Shown piece by piece: positions 1 to 9,266 of a DNA stretch of 64,000 nt. Origin of the DNA: Bdellovibrio bacteriovorus (GTDB taxonomy: Bacteria; Bdellovibrionota; Bdellovibrionia; Bdellovibrionales; Bdellovibrionaceae); contig NZ_LUKE01000002.1 in the NCBI RefSeq assembly GCF_001592735.1, positions 205,834 through 269,833 of the forward strand, in the 5' to 3' direction. Positions within the stretch are counted from its first letter, which is position 1. Each line of letters begins with the position of its first letter. Made by a program: the position numbers and the translations under genes. Below the pieces are notes generated by a model. It had not been told where the DNA came from, made no database searches, and was given only the letters and a program-made list of their open reading frames with translations.

Positions 1-1520
1 CGAACCAGTTCACTGGTCGTCCGATTGAGCATAAAGGCTTTATCATGAGCCGAAGGCATTTCTTTAAATTCAGGCAGAGCTTCTGGAATATGCTCATAGC
101 CATTTAAGCGCGCATATTCTTCGACCAAATCCATGTCTTGTTCCAAGTCAAAACGGAAGGTCGGTGGCAAAACTGAAAAACCGTTGCCGGATTTTTCAAC
201 CTGACACCCTAAACGCTTCATAAAATCGACAAACTTAAGTTCTTCAGCCTCATAACCTAAGCGGTCACTGACTGTTTGGATATCGATACTGACCTTGGCT
301 TTTTTCACGGGATTTGGATAGAAATCATGAGGGTCGCCAAAGGCTTCCCCGCCCGCGACTTGCAAAATCAACTGCGTCGCACGGTTTAAACCGCGCAAAG
401 CCCCGTCTGGATCCACGCCCCGAGAAAAGCGGTATCCCGAATCCGTATCAATTCCGTGAGAACGCGAAGTTTTTCGCGCACTCATTGGCAAAAAGTAAGC
501 GGCTTCCAAAAACACATTGGTAGTTGCTTCAGAAACGCCCGAGTTTTTGCCACCCACAACGCCCGCTAAACACACCGGACGATTCGCATCGCGAATGGTC
601 AGCTCTTCGCCCGTTAAAGTGATATCTGTCCCATCCAGCGTGGTGAATTTCTCGCCTTTCACGGCTTTATCAACGATGATTTTCTTTCCACCGATATCGG
701 CAGAATTAAACGCATGCAAAGGCTGCCCCAATTCCATCATCACGTAATTAGTCACGTCGACGATGTTATTGATAGAATTCATGCCCACACTTTCTAAGCG
801 TTTCACCAGCCACGATGGCGAAGGACCGACTTTGACTCCCTTGATGTATCTGCCCGTGTAACGAGGACACATATCAAAAGCTTTTACTTCTAAAGCGATT
901 TCTTTTTTGGTCGAGCCTGAAGATGTTTTTGGCTCTACAACCGGAGATTTTAATTCCTTACCAAACAAGCACGCCACTTCGCGGGCTAAGCCAAAATGAC
1001 TTAAACAATCCGCGCGATTCGGCGTTACTTTTAATTCAAAAGTAATGTCATCATAACCCGCGTATTCCGCGTAAGGTTTTCCAACCGGCGCATCCGCAGG
1101 CAGGATCGCAATCCCGTCAGATTCTTTCGCTAAGCCCAGCTCTTTTAAAGAGCACAGCATTCCCGCAGAATCAACACCACGCACGGCTGCTTTTTTAATC
1201 GCAAAATTCCCGGGCAAAACCGCCCCTGGTAAAGCCACGATCACGCGATCCCCGGTTTTGTGATTTTGCGCTCCGCAAACGATTTGGTGAACAACACCTT
1301 CGCCCGTGGACACACGACACAAAGAAAGTTTATCGGCGTTAGGATGTTTATCTTTTTCTAAGATATGCCCCACCACCACGTGATGAAAATCCTTCGCGCG
1401 ATTGGTGATTTCTTCAACCTCTAAGCCTCCCCGAGTTAAAGCTTCCGCTAAAACATCCGGGTTTTGGAAGAACTCCGTCACATCTACATAATCTTGAAGC
1501 CACTTTAAGCTGATTTTCAT
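1..1520 (-). CDS. pheT: Phenylalanine--tRNA ligase beta subunit, C-terminal part beyond window edge
   Basis: Beta chain of the (alpha-beta)2 phenylalanyl-tRNA synthetase, which charges tRNA-Phe in the cytoplasm. The frame is open from the ATG at 1520 to the window edge, giving about 506 residues of an enzyme usually near 800, so this is a window truncation and not a broken gene. The N-terminal OB-fold tRNA-binding domain is visible with the motif [10 protein letters not shown] near residues 58-67, followed by the B3/B4 editing region ([17 protein letters not shown]) and the start of the B5 region. The ATG overlaps the TGA of pheS as ATGA, so the two subunits should be translationally coupled. 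The identification is secure. Confidence 0.95.
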   Translation of the reverse strand, partial: MKISLKWLQDYVDVTEFFQNPDVLAEALTRGGLEVEEITNRAKDFHHVVVGHILEKDKHPNADKLSLCRVSTGEGVVHQIVCGAQNHKTGDRVIVALPGAVLPGNFAIKKAAVRGVDSAGMLCSLKELGLAKESDGIAILPADAPVGKPYAEYAGYDDITFELKVTPNRADCLSHFGLAREVACLFGKELKSPVVEPKTSSGSTKKEIALEVKAFDMCPRYTGRYIKGVKVGPSPSWLVKRLESVGMNSINNIVDVTNYVMMELGQPLHAFNSADIGGKKIIVDKAVKGEKFTTLDGTDITLTGEELTIRDANRPVCLAGVVGGKNSGVSEATTNVFLEAAYFLPMSARKTSRSHGIDTDSGYRFSRGVDPDGALRGLNRATQLILQVAGGEAFGDPHDFYPNPVKKAKVSIDIQTVSDRLGYEAEELKFVDFMKRLGCQVEKSGNGFSVLPPTFRFDLEQDMDLVEEYARLNGYEHIPEALPEFKEMPSAHDKAFMLNRTTSELV

Positions 1521-2542
1521 TTTACAAACTGCCTTAAAAATCTAACATCATTTTCGGGGAATAAACGAATATCTTCGATGCCGTATTTAATGATCGCCAT
1601 GCGCTCAATTCCAAAACCAAACGCAAAACCTTGCCACTTTGGATATTCAATTTTCGCCGCTTGGAACACTTTGGGATTTACCAAACCACAACCACCGATC
1701 TCGATCCAACCTGATTGTTTACACAAAGAACACCCTTTGCCTTTGCAAATCGGACAAGAGCAGTCCACTTCGGCTGAAGGTTCAGTGAACGGGAAAAAGC
1801 TCGGGCGGAAACGAGTTTTCAGACCTGGCCCAAAAAACTCTCGCACAAAAAAGCTGATCGTCCCTTTAAGATCCGCCATAGAGACTTTCTCATCCACGCA
1901 CAAAGCTTCAATCTGATGAAAGTTCGGCAAGTGAGAGATATCACTGTCTGAACGAAACACCGGCCCTGTACCAATCACGCGCAGGGGAAGTTTTTCGGTT
2001 TCTAACGAATGAATCTGGATGGGGGATGTGTGCGTACGCAAAACATGCGATTTATCGATATAAAATGTGTCTTGCATATCACGCGCGGGATGGTCCGCCG
2101 GGATATTGAGAGCTTCAAAGTTATAATAGTCCTTTTCGATCAGGGGTCCGGTGCGGATGCTGTACCCAAGGCGCGCCATCACGGTGAAGATCTCTTCGGT
2201 CACGATGTGCACGGGGTGCTGAGTGCCCTTAAAACGGCTCATCGCTGGCAAAGTCATGTCGATTTCTTCAGCGGCCATTTTGCTTGAAATCTCTTTTTTC
2301 TTTAAAGCTTCTTCAGCCTCTGTATAGGCCTGCTCTAAAAGGGCCTTCACCTCATTCACTTTTTTTCCAAAAAGGGGTTTCTCTTCCTTAGGAAGAGAGG
2401 CCATCTCTTTCATGATTTCGGTTAAGGAACCGCTTTTTCCCAGGTATTGGACCTTCAGGTCATAGAGTTCTTTAGAGCTAGGAGCCGCTTTAATGGCTGT
2501 CAGTGCTGCGTCTTTGATAGATTCTAGTTTGGTCGTCGACAT
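1517..2542 (-). CDS. pheS: Phenylalanine--tRNA ligase alpha subunit
   Basis: Catalytic alpha chain of phenylalanyl-tRNA synthetase (class II), 341 residues, the normal bacterial length. The first ~90 residues form the helical coiled-coil arm that contacts tRNA. Motif 2 is visible as [18 protein letters not shown] and motif 3 as [18 protein letters not shown] cysteine-rich insert between them ([15 protein letters not shown]) resembles a zinc-binding loop seen in some bacterial PheS proteins. Its stop overlaps the start of pheT (ATGA). Upstream there is no adjacent rplT as in the classical order; rplT lies about 18 kb away on the same strand. Confidence 0.97.
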   Translation of the reverse strand: MSTTKLESIKDAALTAIKAAPSSKELYDLKVQYLGKSGSLTEIMKEMASLPKEEKPLFGKKVNEVKALLEQAYTEAEEALKKKEISSKMAAEEIDMTLPAMSRFKGTQHPVHIVTEEIFTVMARLGYSIRTGPLIEKDYYNFEALNIPADHPARDMQDTFYIDKSHVLRTHTSPIQIHSLETEKLPLRVIGTGPVFRSDSDISHLPNFHQIEALCVDEKVSMADLKGTISFFVREFFGPGLKTRFRPSFFPFTEPSAEVDCSCPICKGKGCSLCKQSGWIEIGGCGLVNPKVFQAAKIEYPKWQGFAFGFGIERMAIIKYGIEDIRLFPENDVRFLRQFVK

Positions 2543-2637
2543 AGGGTCTCATAATCACCCCAGAACCTCGTATTTTCAAGGTTTTAGCTTTTACACACGG
2601 TGCAGAAAAAAGCTTGAGCTTTCATATCTTTAGTCCT

Positions 2638-3540
2638 ATGGTGACCCGGCTCTTTATGGCGCATAAGAATAAAACCAATTACAGTCCCTACAAAGCTCGT
2701 CAAGAGGCCAAACACAAGGCCATGGGCACTGATCCGTCCCTACTCCGGCAGAGCCGGAGTGAATCAGGCCAAGGACGCCATAAAAAACCTGAAACCATCT
2801 ATGAACTGCCAGAAGCCAATGACCGACTTGCTGATGTTTTCCGCAATCATGGGTTTGATATGGTTTCCCATTCGCAACGCCAACAATTAGCGCACTTTTA
2901 TCGCCTTTTGATGTTGAATCAGGAAAAAGAGAACTTCACGCGTTTGCTCAAACTTCGCGATGTCGCCATTAAACACTTTATCGACTCGATCATCATTTTA
3001 AAACACACTGAACTGCAGTTCCCATTGCTAGATGTTGGCACCGGCCCGGGCTTTCCGGGGATTCCGCTTAAAATCATGTTCCCTGAAGAACAAATTCTTT
3101 TAGGAGAAGGTGTGCAGCGCCGTGTGGAGTTCTTAAAGCATGTACGCTCTGAAATGGGTCTAAAAAATCTTGATATTTTGGGCCGCAATATCAATCGTCA
3201 CTGTGTCTACCCGATTCGCGGGGCGATCACGCGTGCGGTGGAAGACATCGGCAATACCTTGGGTAATGTGATCAACGGCCTGCAAATTGGCGGGCGCGTT
3301 TATTTCATGAAAGGCCCCGGGGTTGATCCAGAAATTGCCGCCGCAAAAAAAGAGTGGTCTGAATACTATAAACTTGTTCAAGACGTGGCTTACACTTTGC
3401 CAGAGACTCCGCATGAACGTCGCCTTGTCGTGTATGAAAAGATCAAACACCAAGAACTGCCGTTAGAGGACGAAGGCGAAGAGCTTTTGATGGATGAACT
3501 TTCGGGTGAAGAAAAACGCCGTTGGAGCCAGTACAAATGA
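2638..3540 (+). CDS. rsmG: RsmG-family 16S rRNA (guanine-N7) methyltransferase
   Basis: Probable 16S rRNA m7G527 methyltransferase (GidB/RsmG). The SAM-binding motif LLDVGTGPGFPGIPLK lies in the middle and is diagnostic of RsmG, followed by the acidic and FLKHV segment and a late GRVYFMKGPG strand. The protein is longer than typical RsmG (about 210) because of a basic, low-complexity N-terminal extension of ~70 residues and a very acidic C-terminal tail. The start is uncertain: I used ATG 2638, with ATG 2656 (MAHKNK) as an alternative; neither has a clear ribosome binding site. The stop overlaps the next gene in an ATGA. It heads a four-gene plus-strand run and is not next to mnmG or parAB, where rsmG often sits. 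Confidence 0.85.
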   Translation: MVTRLFMAHKNKTNYSPYKARQEAKHKAMGTDPSLLRQSRSESGQGRHKKPETIYELPEANDRLADVFRNHGFDMVSHSQRQQLAHFYRLLMLNQEKENFTRLLKLRDVAIKHFIDSIIILKHTELQFPLLDVGTGPGFPGIPLKIMFPEEQILLGEGVQRRVEFLKHVRSEMGLKNLDILGRNINRHCVYPIRGAITRAVEDIGNTLGNVINGLQIGGRVYFMKGPGVDPEIAAAKKEWSEYYKLVQDVAYTLPETPHERRLVVYEKIKHQELPLEDEGEELLMDELSGEEKRRWSQYK

Positions 3541-4664
3541 GCTCTTCGGCATTAAGCATTTCTTTAGAAATCATTCGTTTGCTTATTCGCAAAGGCGACT
3601 TGCACGAAGCCCGCGTCAAAGCGGAAGACGCGATGAAAGACGCGCTGATATTAAAAGACCGCGCGCAGTGGCTCGAGGCCACGAGATTATTTTTCCAATG
3701 CTGCCAAGAACTTGAAGAGCTAGGCTTAGCACAAATTCCAATGGAAGCCGTGATCAGCTTCTTAGTTTCCGCGCAAGACACCAAACTCCAAGCTCAAGCG
3801 GAAACTTTAATCAGCTCTTGGTTACTAGCCTTAGGCAAAAAAGAAGAATGCCACGACTATGTTCAGTCGGCGATCAACAAAGCCACCGGCATTCAAGATT
3901 TTGACACGTTAGCGCGGGCTCTAACAATCTATGCTGCTTCCTTGCTGTATGACGCTCAGAATTTTAAGACCGCTCTTATTCAATTAGATAAACTCAACAC
4001 GATCCTCGATGGCCTGCAACAGCCAGAAATGCAGCTGACCGCAAATCTTTTGCGCAGTTATATTTACACCCAAAGAGGCCAAACTGATTTAGCCTTGCCC
4101 CTTTTATGGGCGACTTACGAGCAAGCCAAGGTTCACGGTTTTCACCTTTTGATTTCTTCAATCTTAGCGCAAATTGCTCGCGTCTATCGCGATCAAAAAC
4201 AGCTTGAAGAATATCGTATTTACGCTGATGTTGCCTTACGAGGCCTAGACAGAGCTAAAACCCCGCGCGTGTACAAATTGGTTCATGCCTCCTGCCCGCC
4301 GCTCAAAGAGCAAAAAGCGTCGCTTTATGATTTCCATATTGATGAGAAATCGCGCACCGTGCGTGAGCGCAGCAAAGGCAAAATTGATTTTAAAAATCAG
4401 CACATCCTTTTTGAAATGGCTTTGTTATTTATTAAAAATCCAGGTCATCGTTTCAACAAGGAAGAGTTATCAAAATCTATCTGGAATCAAACATATTCCC
4501 CAGATCTTCACGATAACCTGATTTACGTTTCCATTAAAAGATTGAGAACATTGCTGGAACCCGATCTTGAAAGTCCAAAATACATCTTAAGAGATCGCAA
4601 AGGTTATTATTTTAATCCCCAATCAATTGTTCAATTTAGAACTTCTGAGGAGGTCACGTTATGA
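3537..4664 (+). CDS. TPR-type protein with C-terminal OmpR-like winged-helix domain
   Basis: Probable transcriptional regulator of 375 residues. The first ~260 residues are a helical array of TPR-like repeats (for example the stretches around LALGKKEECHDYV and TANLLRSYIYTQRG). The last ~100 residues have the layout of an OmpR/PhoB-type winged helix: a helix at HILFEMALLFIKNPG, a recognition-type segment NLIYVSIKRLRTLLEP, and a final wing YILRDRKGYYFNP. There is no receiver domain and no signal peptide. The order (TPR first, winged helix last) is the reverse of SARP/BTAD regulators. The start at 3537 overlaps the rsmG stop (ATGA), in frame with slightly earlier codons. The signal it senses is unknown. 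Confidence 0.7.
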   Translation: MSSSALSISLEIIRLLIRKGDLHEARVKAEDAMKDALILKDRAQWLEATRLFFQCCQELEELGLAQIPMEAVISFLVSAQDTKLQAQAETLISSWLLALGKKEECHDYVQSAINKATGIQDFDTLARALTIYAASLLYDAQNFKTALIQLDKLNTILDGLQQPEMQLTANLLRSYIYTQRGQTDLALPLLWATYEQAKVHGFHLLISSILAQIARVYRDQKQLEEYRIYADVALRGLDRAKTPRVYKLVHASCPPLKEQKASLYDFHIDEKSRTVRERSKGKIDFKNQHILFEMALLFIKNPGHRFNKEELSKSIWNQTYSPDLHDNLIYVSIKRLRTLLEPDLESPKYILRDRKGYYFNPQSIVQFRTSEEVTL

Positions 4665-5107
4665 AATCCTTAATCCTGGCACTTTTCCTAGTAGGATTCA
4701 CTCCGGCGCTTGCTGGTCCGGGTGACGACCCCATCTTTCCTTGGCCAACCGGCATTGAAACAAGACAGCTGATTGCGGAAGATATCACCGGTGACTGGGT
4801 GGCTTATGCTTATTCGGGCATGGATACGTTTTATATTCACTTTGAATCTGAAGCGAGCAGCCCTCACCGCATCCAAGTTTTAGTCAAACCCGCAAATAAA
4901 TCTTATGAGGATGGCAAACCTCGTCTGGGTATCGGCTACTGGGGCCGCCACCTTTTCTGGGGCCATATTTCGATGGATGGGGAACGTTACACGCGCATGG
5001 TGATTTATCGTGAACATGGTGTCCTAAAAATGCGTATCGAAAAACCTTTCAAACAAGGTTATTACGATTTACGTCTTGAAAGATGGCCCTGGGGTAAACC
5101 TCTGTGA
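4661..5107 (+). CDS. Secreted protein of unknown function
   Basis: Protein of 148 residues with a clear Sec signal peptide: a short charged start, a hydrophobic core LILALFLVGF, and a cleavage-like PALAG around residue 18. The mature part is rich in aromatic residues and looks beta-rich (WVAYAYSGMDTFYIHFE, LGIGYWGRHLFWGH, YYDLRLERWPWG), with no cysteines. I do not recognise the family. The ATG overlaps the TGA of the preceding regulator (ATGA), and its own TGA overlaps the GTG start of the following methyltransferase. It is therefore embedded in a coupled operon even though its neighbours are cytoplasmic. Confidence 0.75.
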   Translation: MKSLILALFLVGFTPALAGPGDDPIFPWPTGIETRQLIAEDITGDWVAYAYSGMDTFYIHFESEASSPHRIQVLVKPANKSYEDGKPRLGIGYWGRHLFWGHISMDGERYTRMVIYREHGVLKMRIEKPFKQGYYDLRLERWPWGKPL

Positions 5108-5868
5108 TCGAAATAAGCTCTAAAAGCAACGATCACTTTAAGCGTTGGGTCGATATTTCTTCGGCCCGCGGAATTAAAAAACACGGCGAATTCATCTTGA
5201 TGGGTGAAAAGCTGATCGAAGAATTTTTAAAAAATCCACACATCAAAGTTAAAGGCGAAATCCTGCACGAAGACCTCAAATCTGTGTGCATGGTCACCCC
5301 GGCTTTTAAGGGCCAACGCATCCCCATTTACAAGCTTCCCAAAGCGATGTTTAATGAAGTCGATGTTGTGGGAACTCACTATAATCTTTTGGTGTTAGAA
5401 GCCGCCCCCATTGAATCCCTTGCCTCTTCACAAAAAGTGGAAGGTTTAGAAGTTGTCGCTCCGTTAGGAGATCCCGCCAATCTGGGTGCGATGGCGCGTT
5501 CGGCTTTGGCTTTTGGCGCTAGCAAATTGATTTTGACGGAAGAAACCTGCAATCCCTATCACCCGAAAGCGATTAAAGCTTCCGCTGGCGCCTTATTAAA
5601 ATTGCCACTTTACAAAACATCCTCATTTTCTAGCTTCTTGCAGAGCAACGAAGAGCTTTTTGCCTTAGACATGAAGGGCGAAAATGTAGGAAACTTTAAA
5701 TGGCCCAAAGACTTACGTTTAGCCGTAGGTGAAGAAGGTCCCGGTTTTAGTGGAATGAAAGGTTTAAAACGTCTTTCAGTTCCGACGTTGGATGTAGAGT
5801 CGTTAAACGCCACCGTCGCTGCCAGTATCGCGTTTTTTACGTATGCTTCTCAGCACTCAAAGGTCTGA
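5104..5868 (+). CDS. TrmH/SpoU-family RNA 2'-O-methyltransferase
   Basis: SPOUT-class RNA methyltransferase, 254 residues, acting on rRNA or tRNA ribose. The three SpoU motifs are present: motif 1 GDPANLGAMARSALAFGAS, motif 2 LAVGEEGPGF, and motif 3 LNATVAASIAFF, which together build the trefoil-knot SAM site. The N-terminal ~100 residues resemble the substrate-binding domain found in RlmB/TsnR-like members. The start is GTG at 5104, overlapping the preceding TGA (GTGA). The target nucleotide cannot be read from the sequence. RlmB-type 23S rRNA methylation is one possibility. Confidence 0.85.
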   Translation: MIEISSKSNDHFKRWVDISSARGIKKHGEFILMGEKLIEEFLKNPHIKVKGEILHEDLKSVCMVTPAFKGQRIPIYKLPKAMFNEVDVVGTHYNLLVLEAAPIESLASSQKVEGLEVVAPLGDPANLGAMARSALAFGASKLILTEETCNPYHPKAIKASAGALLKLPLYKTSSFSSFLQSNEELFALDMKGENVGNFKWPKDLRLAVGEEGPGFSGMKGLKRLSVPTLDVESLNATVAASIAFFTYASQHSKV

Positions 5869-5893
5869 AAACTTTCAAGCGAAAGGATACCTT

Positions 5894-6256
5894 ATGAAGT
5901 CTCTTTTTATCGCTCTAGTCATGATAGGCTCTGTTGCACACGCAAAAAATATCGAATGCTCCCGCAGCCAAGCGCTCAATATGGTGAAGGCTTCTCAGCC
6001 AAAACTCTATAACGACTACCTTGAAATGACCCATCAGCAGGAAGAAGAGATCCTCTCTTTCGGTGACTTTAAAAAGGAAACGGAGACTCTTGCCTCTCGT
6101 TGTGCGGATGCGGACTGTAAAACCCATGGTTTTTCCAGCCGCTCTTTTGCCGAGCACTCTTGCCAAGCTTATGTGAACTGCCGCTTTTACGTGGACGTGA
6201 ATTCCTGCGGCCCTAACGATAAAGCCGCTATTTATTTTGAGATTGATCCGGAATAG
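5894..6256 (+). CDS. Small secreted cysteine-rich protein
   Basis: Protein of 120 residues. I chose ATG 5894, which follows the ribosome binding site GAAAGGA, because it directly begins a signal peptide (SLFIALVMIGSVAHA, cleavage near residue 18). The mature part has about eight cysteines (for example ECSRSQ, RCADADCKTHG, HSCQAYVNCRF, NSCGPN), suggesting several disulfides and a periplasmic or extracellular location. No family is recognised. Its stop lies one base from the stop of the convergent methyltransferase gene, so no separate terminator fits between them. Confidence 0.7.
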   Translation: MKSLFIALVMIGSVAHAKNIECSRSQALNMVKASQPKLYNDYLEMTHQQEEEILSFGDFKKETETLASRCADADCKTHGFSSRSFAEHSCQAYVNCRFYVDVNSCGPNDKAAIYFEIDPE

Positions 6257-6257
6257 A

Positions 6258-7202
6258 TCAACTTTTTCTCAAGACCAATCCCACAGCCGCGATTCTTTCC
6301 ACCTCGCGGTAGGGCTCTTGGGACATTTCTTCTCCAAATATATCAGGATCAATTTCTTCATAACTTAATTGATATCCCGTCGGGGGTATTATGTTTTTGA
6401 CCTCATTTAAAAACATATCTTTTCCGTTGACGATGCAGCTGCCGGTGTAAAGGGCCAGGATGCCGTCGTGATTTAGACGATTTAGATATCCAAGACTTTC
6501 CTGCACGATTTTTAAGGCGATCTCGGCCCCGTACTGGCCGCCGCCATCACGATATTTTCTTTTTTGTTCATCCATAATGAAGGGTGGATTGGCAATAAGG
6601 ACATCGGCACCGTGGGGCGCATTTTTTAAAACGTCGGACTGATAAAACTCGACATTCGGGCACGCATTTAAAATCGCGTTGGCTTTGGCAAAAACCAGGG
6701 CTGATTCGCTGACATCACAAAGGGCTTGGGCGTCGATACGATCACTCAGCGACAAGGCCCCCACGCCCGATCCACAGCCAATGTCTAAAACTTTGTTACC
6801 CGAGGTGATATGACGCTTTAAAAAACTCACAAACCTATAAGAATCAGGTCCGAAAAACACCGACGTTTCTTGATCCGTGGGAAAAGAAGAGTGAGCGTAA
6901 ATATTTTTATCCAAAGTTGAAAAGCGAAGGCGGCTTTTTATTTTCCCGTTTTCAGAATCTAATAAATCTGAGTTTCGTAAAATTGACACAAGCTCCATCG
7001 GCAAGACATCAGGCTTTACACTTCGGTTCCATCCGAAAAATTCTCTCAATGCCAGCTTTGGGTCTTCAAGATTCATTTTGTTAAAAGGACGCGCCAACAC
7101 ACGACGATGCGTTTCTGGCGTCACGGTCGTAAATTCATAACCTTGCGCGCGCAGATATTCACCCACTTGAATGACGATTTGAGGATTCATCAAAGTCATC
7201 AT
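6258..7202 (-). CDS. Class I SAM-dependent methyltransferase of the NPPF (HemK/RsmC-like) type
   Basis: Methyltransferase of 314 residues. SAM motif I is VLDIGCGSGVGALS near residue 140 and the catalytic NPPF motif follows near 205 (LIANPPFIMDE). NPP[FY] is used by enzymes that methylate exocyclic amino groups or the glutamine of release factors. The N-terminal third (about 120 residues) is a separate unassigned domain, as in RsmC or PrmB/PrmC-type proteins, so the substrate could be rRNA, DNA or a protein. The gene follows the DDAH-like gene on the same strand with no gap, and is probably co-transcribed with it. Confidence 0.8.
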   Translation of the reverse strand: MMTLMNPQIVIQVGEYLRAQGYEFTTVTPETHRRVLARPFNKMNLEDPKLALREFFGWNRSVKPDVLPMELVSILRNSDLLDSENGKIKSRLRFSTLDKNIYAHSSFPTDQETSVFFGPDSYRFVSFLKRHITSGNKVLDIGCGSGVGALSLSDRIDAQALCDVSESALVFAKANAILNACPNVEFYQSDVLKNAPHGADVLIANPPFIMDEQKRKYRDGGGQYGAEIALKIVQESLGYLNRLNHDGILALYTGSCIVNGKDMFLNEVKNIIPPTGYQLSYEEIDPDIFGEEMSQEPYREVERIAAVGLVLRKS

Positions 7203-8162
7203 TTACGAGCTTAGTACGATATCCTGGCAGTGGCGAACTTCAAAACCTGCGCTTTGATTGTAAACAAGGCGAGTGTCAAAGTCATGAATCCGCGAGACCA
7301 GACAAGCGGCACTTCCCCCCGCTAATTGGAATTGATCTAACGGTGAATAGATGACTTTTTTACCCAAGGCTTCAAGAATGCTTTTTAAGCGTGGCAGATA
7401 ACTACCCATAACGATGGTGTCATCGACTTCGACCCAATTTAAACCAAACTTCATGGTCTCTTCTTTATGGACCGGAATTAAGGAGTGGATGCCGCTGTGA
7501 CGAAGCGCTTGCCAAGACTCATCCGTGAAAGCTTCTCGACACGCAAATGCGGTCCCGTCGCTTAACACAGATAAGGCGACATCGAGGTGATAGAAGTGCG
7601 GATCCTTTAATTGCAACGGAATGACCGTGGCATCAAAAAAATGGGAAAGCTCTAAAGAGGCTTTTCGCTCCGTGCGAAAACCGTAACCCATAAAGACTTT
7701 GTTTTCTGCGGGAAATACGACAACATCACCACCTTCAAGATGGCTGCGACTTTGCCCTGCAATCTCGACACCCCATTTTTTTAAGTTAAAACGTCTTTGC
7801 TCGGATTCTAGCTTACGCTCCGAATGAACAGGTTGCGCAATCAGCGCCGAAAGTCCCTGAGAGCTGCGTTTTACGATCGCGCTGTCTTTGATAAAAACCG
7901 AATCATAAGCACCATGGACGAACGGAAGCATAATCACCTGAGCCCCGGCTTCGCGCAAAGACTGCGCAAAACGCGTGTGTTGGCTCAGAGCTTTCGCGGG
8001 ACACGCAGCCCCCACCTTCATGTGAGGATTAATACTCCACGCCACCTGAAAAACGCATTCGTCGTTAAAATACCCTTTATGTGAATGCACGTGCTGCTGC
8101 TCGCAGCTTGATGGACAACAGGGGGCACTTAACAAAAATGTCGGTTGACGGTGAAATTTCAC
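7203..8162 (-). CDS. DDAH/arginine-deiminase-like amidinotransferase-fold hydrolase
   Basis: Guanidino-group modifying enzyme, 319 residues. Family landmarks are visible in order: an acidic FIKDSAIV segment near residue 90, HLEGGDVVVFP near 140, the catalytic histidine in FYHLDVALS near 193, and the C-terminal nucleophile cysteine in GGSAACLVSR near 290. These match the Cys-His-Glu/Asp set of dimethylarginine dimethylaminohydrolases and arginine deiminases. The substrate (arginine, methylarginine or another guanidine) cannot be fixed. An unusual cysteine- and histidine-rich N-terminus (APCCPSSCEQQHVHSH) could bind metal or be disordered. A good ribosome binding site (AAGGAGG) precedes the ATG at 8162. 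Confidence 0.85.
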   Translation of the reverse strand: MKFHRQPTFLLSAPCCPSSCEQQHVHSHKGYFNDECVFQVAWSINPHMKVGAACPAKALSQHTRFAQSLREAGAQVIMLPFVHGAYDSVFIKDSAIVKRSSQGLSALIAQPVHSERKLESEQRRFNLKKWGVEIAGQSRSHLEGGDVVVFPAENKVFMGYGFRTERKASLELSHFFDATVIPLQLKDPHFYHLDVALSVLSDGTAFACREAFTDESWQALRHSGIHSLIPVHKEETMKFGLNWVEVDDTIVMGSYLPRLKSILEALGKKVIYSPLDQFQLAGGSAACLVSRIHDFDTRLVYNQSAGFEVRHCQDIVLSS

Positions 8163-8306
8163 GATTCCTCCTTGAAGCGTTGGTTTTTACAAATGACAAA
8201 CAGGCTTATAAGCATATTCGGGGCCAATTAAAAAATGGCACAAAGACTGCAACTTGATAAAACCGAGAGTGATTTATTATTTCTATTTTTTCATTCGGAG
8301 GAAAAG

Positions 8307-9248
8307 ATGCAGAGCCTAGAAATTTTTGAAAAATCAAACGACAAAGAAGGACTGGATTTAGGCGCCTCGCCTGCACAAAGCTTTTCTGATTTAACGGAAA
8401 TTCACATGCAATTAGCGCGATTTAACCATCATCGTTTGGATCCCCAAGTTCCTTGTGCCCTGTGGACTTCAGAGCTAAAAATCGAATCCGCGATGCGCGT
8501 TTTGGAAAATAAAATGTTAGAAAAAGAAATCTCTTTTATCAAACCACTGACGGTTGATTTACCCACTAACGCCAAACTATTCATGCACTGGTTTGAGGAA
8601 TTGCGCCACAGTGGTCCGGGGCAAAACGACACTCTTTTTGATTGGCTGGAGGAGGCGGCAAACCATGACGAAATGACGTGGTTCATCCGTCAAGAAGTCG
8701 CCGGTGAAGCGGGCTTTGAAGATTTAACTGCGTTAACACAAATCAAGATGCCCACGCGCCCGAAATTAGAACTGGCAAGAAACTATTGGGACGAGATGGG
8801 ACGCGGAAACGAAAAAGGCATGCATGGACCGATGCTTTCAAATTTAGCCAAAGAATTAAATATCGAACCGCCGTCACTAGAAGAAACGACGGCAGAGGCC
8901 GCAGCCTTGGGCAACATCATGATGGCCATGGCCATGAATCGTCGTTATGCTTATCATTCAGCGGGAGCACTAGGAGTCATCGAACTGACAGCTCCGGGCC
9001 GTGCTTTAAAGGTCTATCACGGACTTAAACGTTTAGGCTTAAGCCCCGAAGCGCAACGCTATTATTTGATTCATTCAAGTCTTGATATCAAACATTCAGA
9101 AGCTTGGAATGCCGAGGTGTTATTACCCCTGGTCACGGAAAATCCCGCACTCGCCTTGCCCATTGCGGAAGGTGCGCTTTTACGATTGAACGCCGGTCGC
9201 CGATGTTTTGAAAGATATCGTAAAGAGCTGTGGGGACCGGCGCACTAG
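8307..9248 (+). CDS. Iron-containing redox enzyme of the haem-oxygenase-like diiron (HDO) family
   Basis: All-helical protein of 313 residues. The metal-ligand pattern of HDO proteins is visible: a glutamate in FIRQEVAGEAGFED, glutamate and histidine in YWDEMGRGNEKGMHG, and HSSLDIKH (His-x3-Asp-x2-His) near the C-terminus. Known members (UndA, SznF, CADD-like) use a labile Fe2 centre for oxidations or N-oxygenation; the reaction here is unknown. I start at ATG 8307 because GGAGG lies five bases upstream. An upstream in-frame ATG at 8235 would add 24 residues but has no ribosome binding site. It is divergent from the DDAH-like gene, so nitrogen-compound chemistry is a tempting but unproven link. 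Confidence 0.75.
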   Translation: MQSLEIFEKSNDKEGLDLGASPAQSFSDLTEIHMQLARFNHHRLDPQVPCALWTSELKIESAMRVLENKMLEKEISFIKPLTVDLPTNAKLFMHWFEELRHSGPGQNDTLFDWLEEAANHDEMTWFIRQEVAGEAGFEDLTALTQIKMPTRPKLELARNYWDEMGRGNEKGMHGPMLSNLAKELNIEPPSLEETTAEAAALGNIMMAMAMNRRYAYHSAGALGVIELTAPGRALKVYHGLKRLGLSPEAQRYYLIHSSLDIKHSEAWNAEVLLPLVTENPALALPIAEGALLRLNAGRRCFERYRKELWGPAH

Positions 9249-9266
9249 CGCCAGCACGCGGGATCT

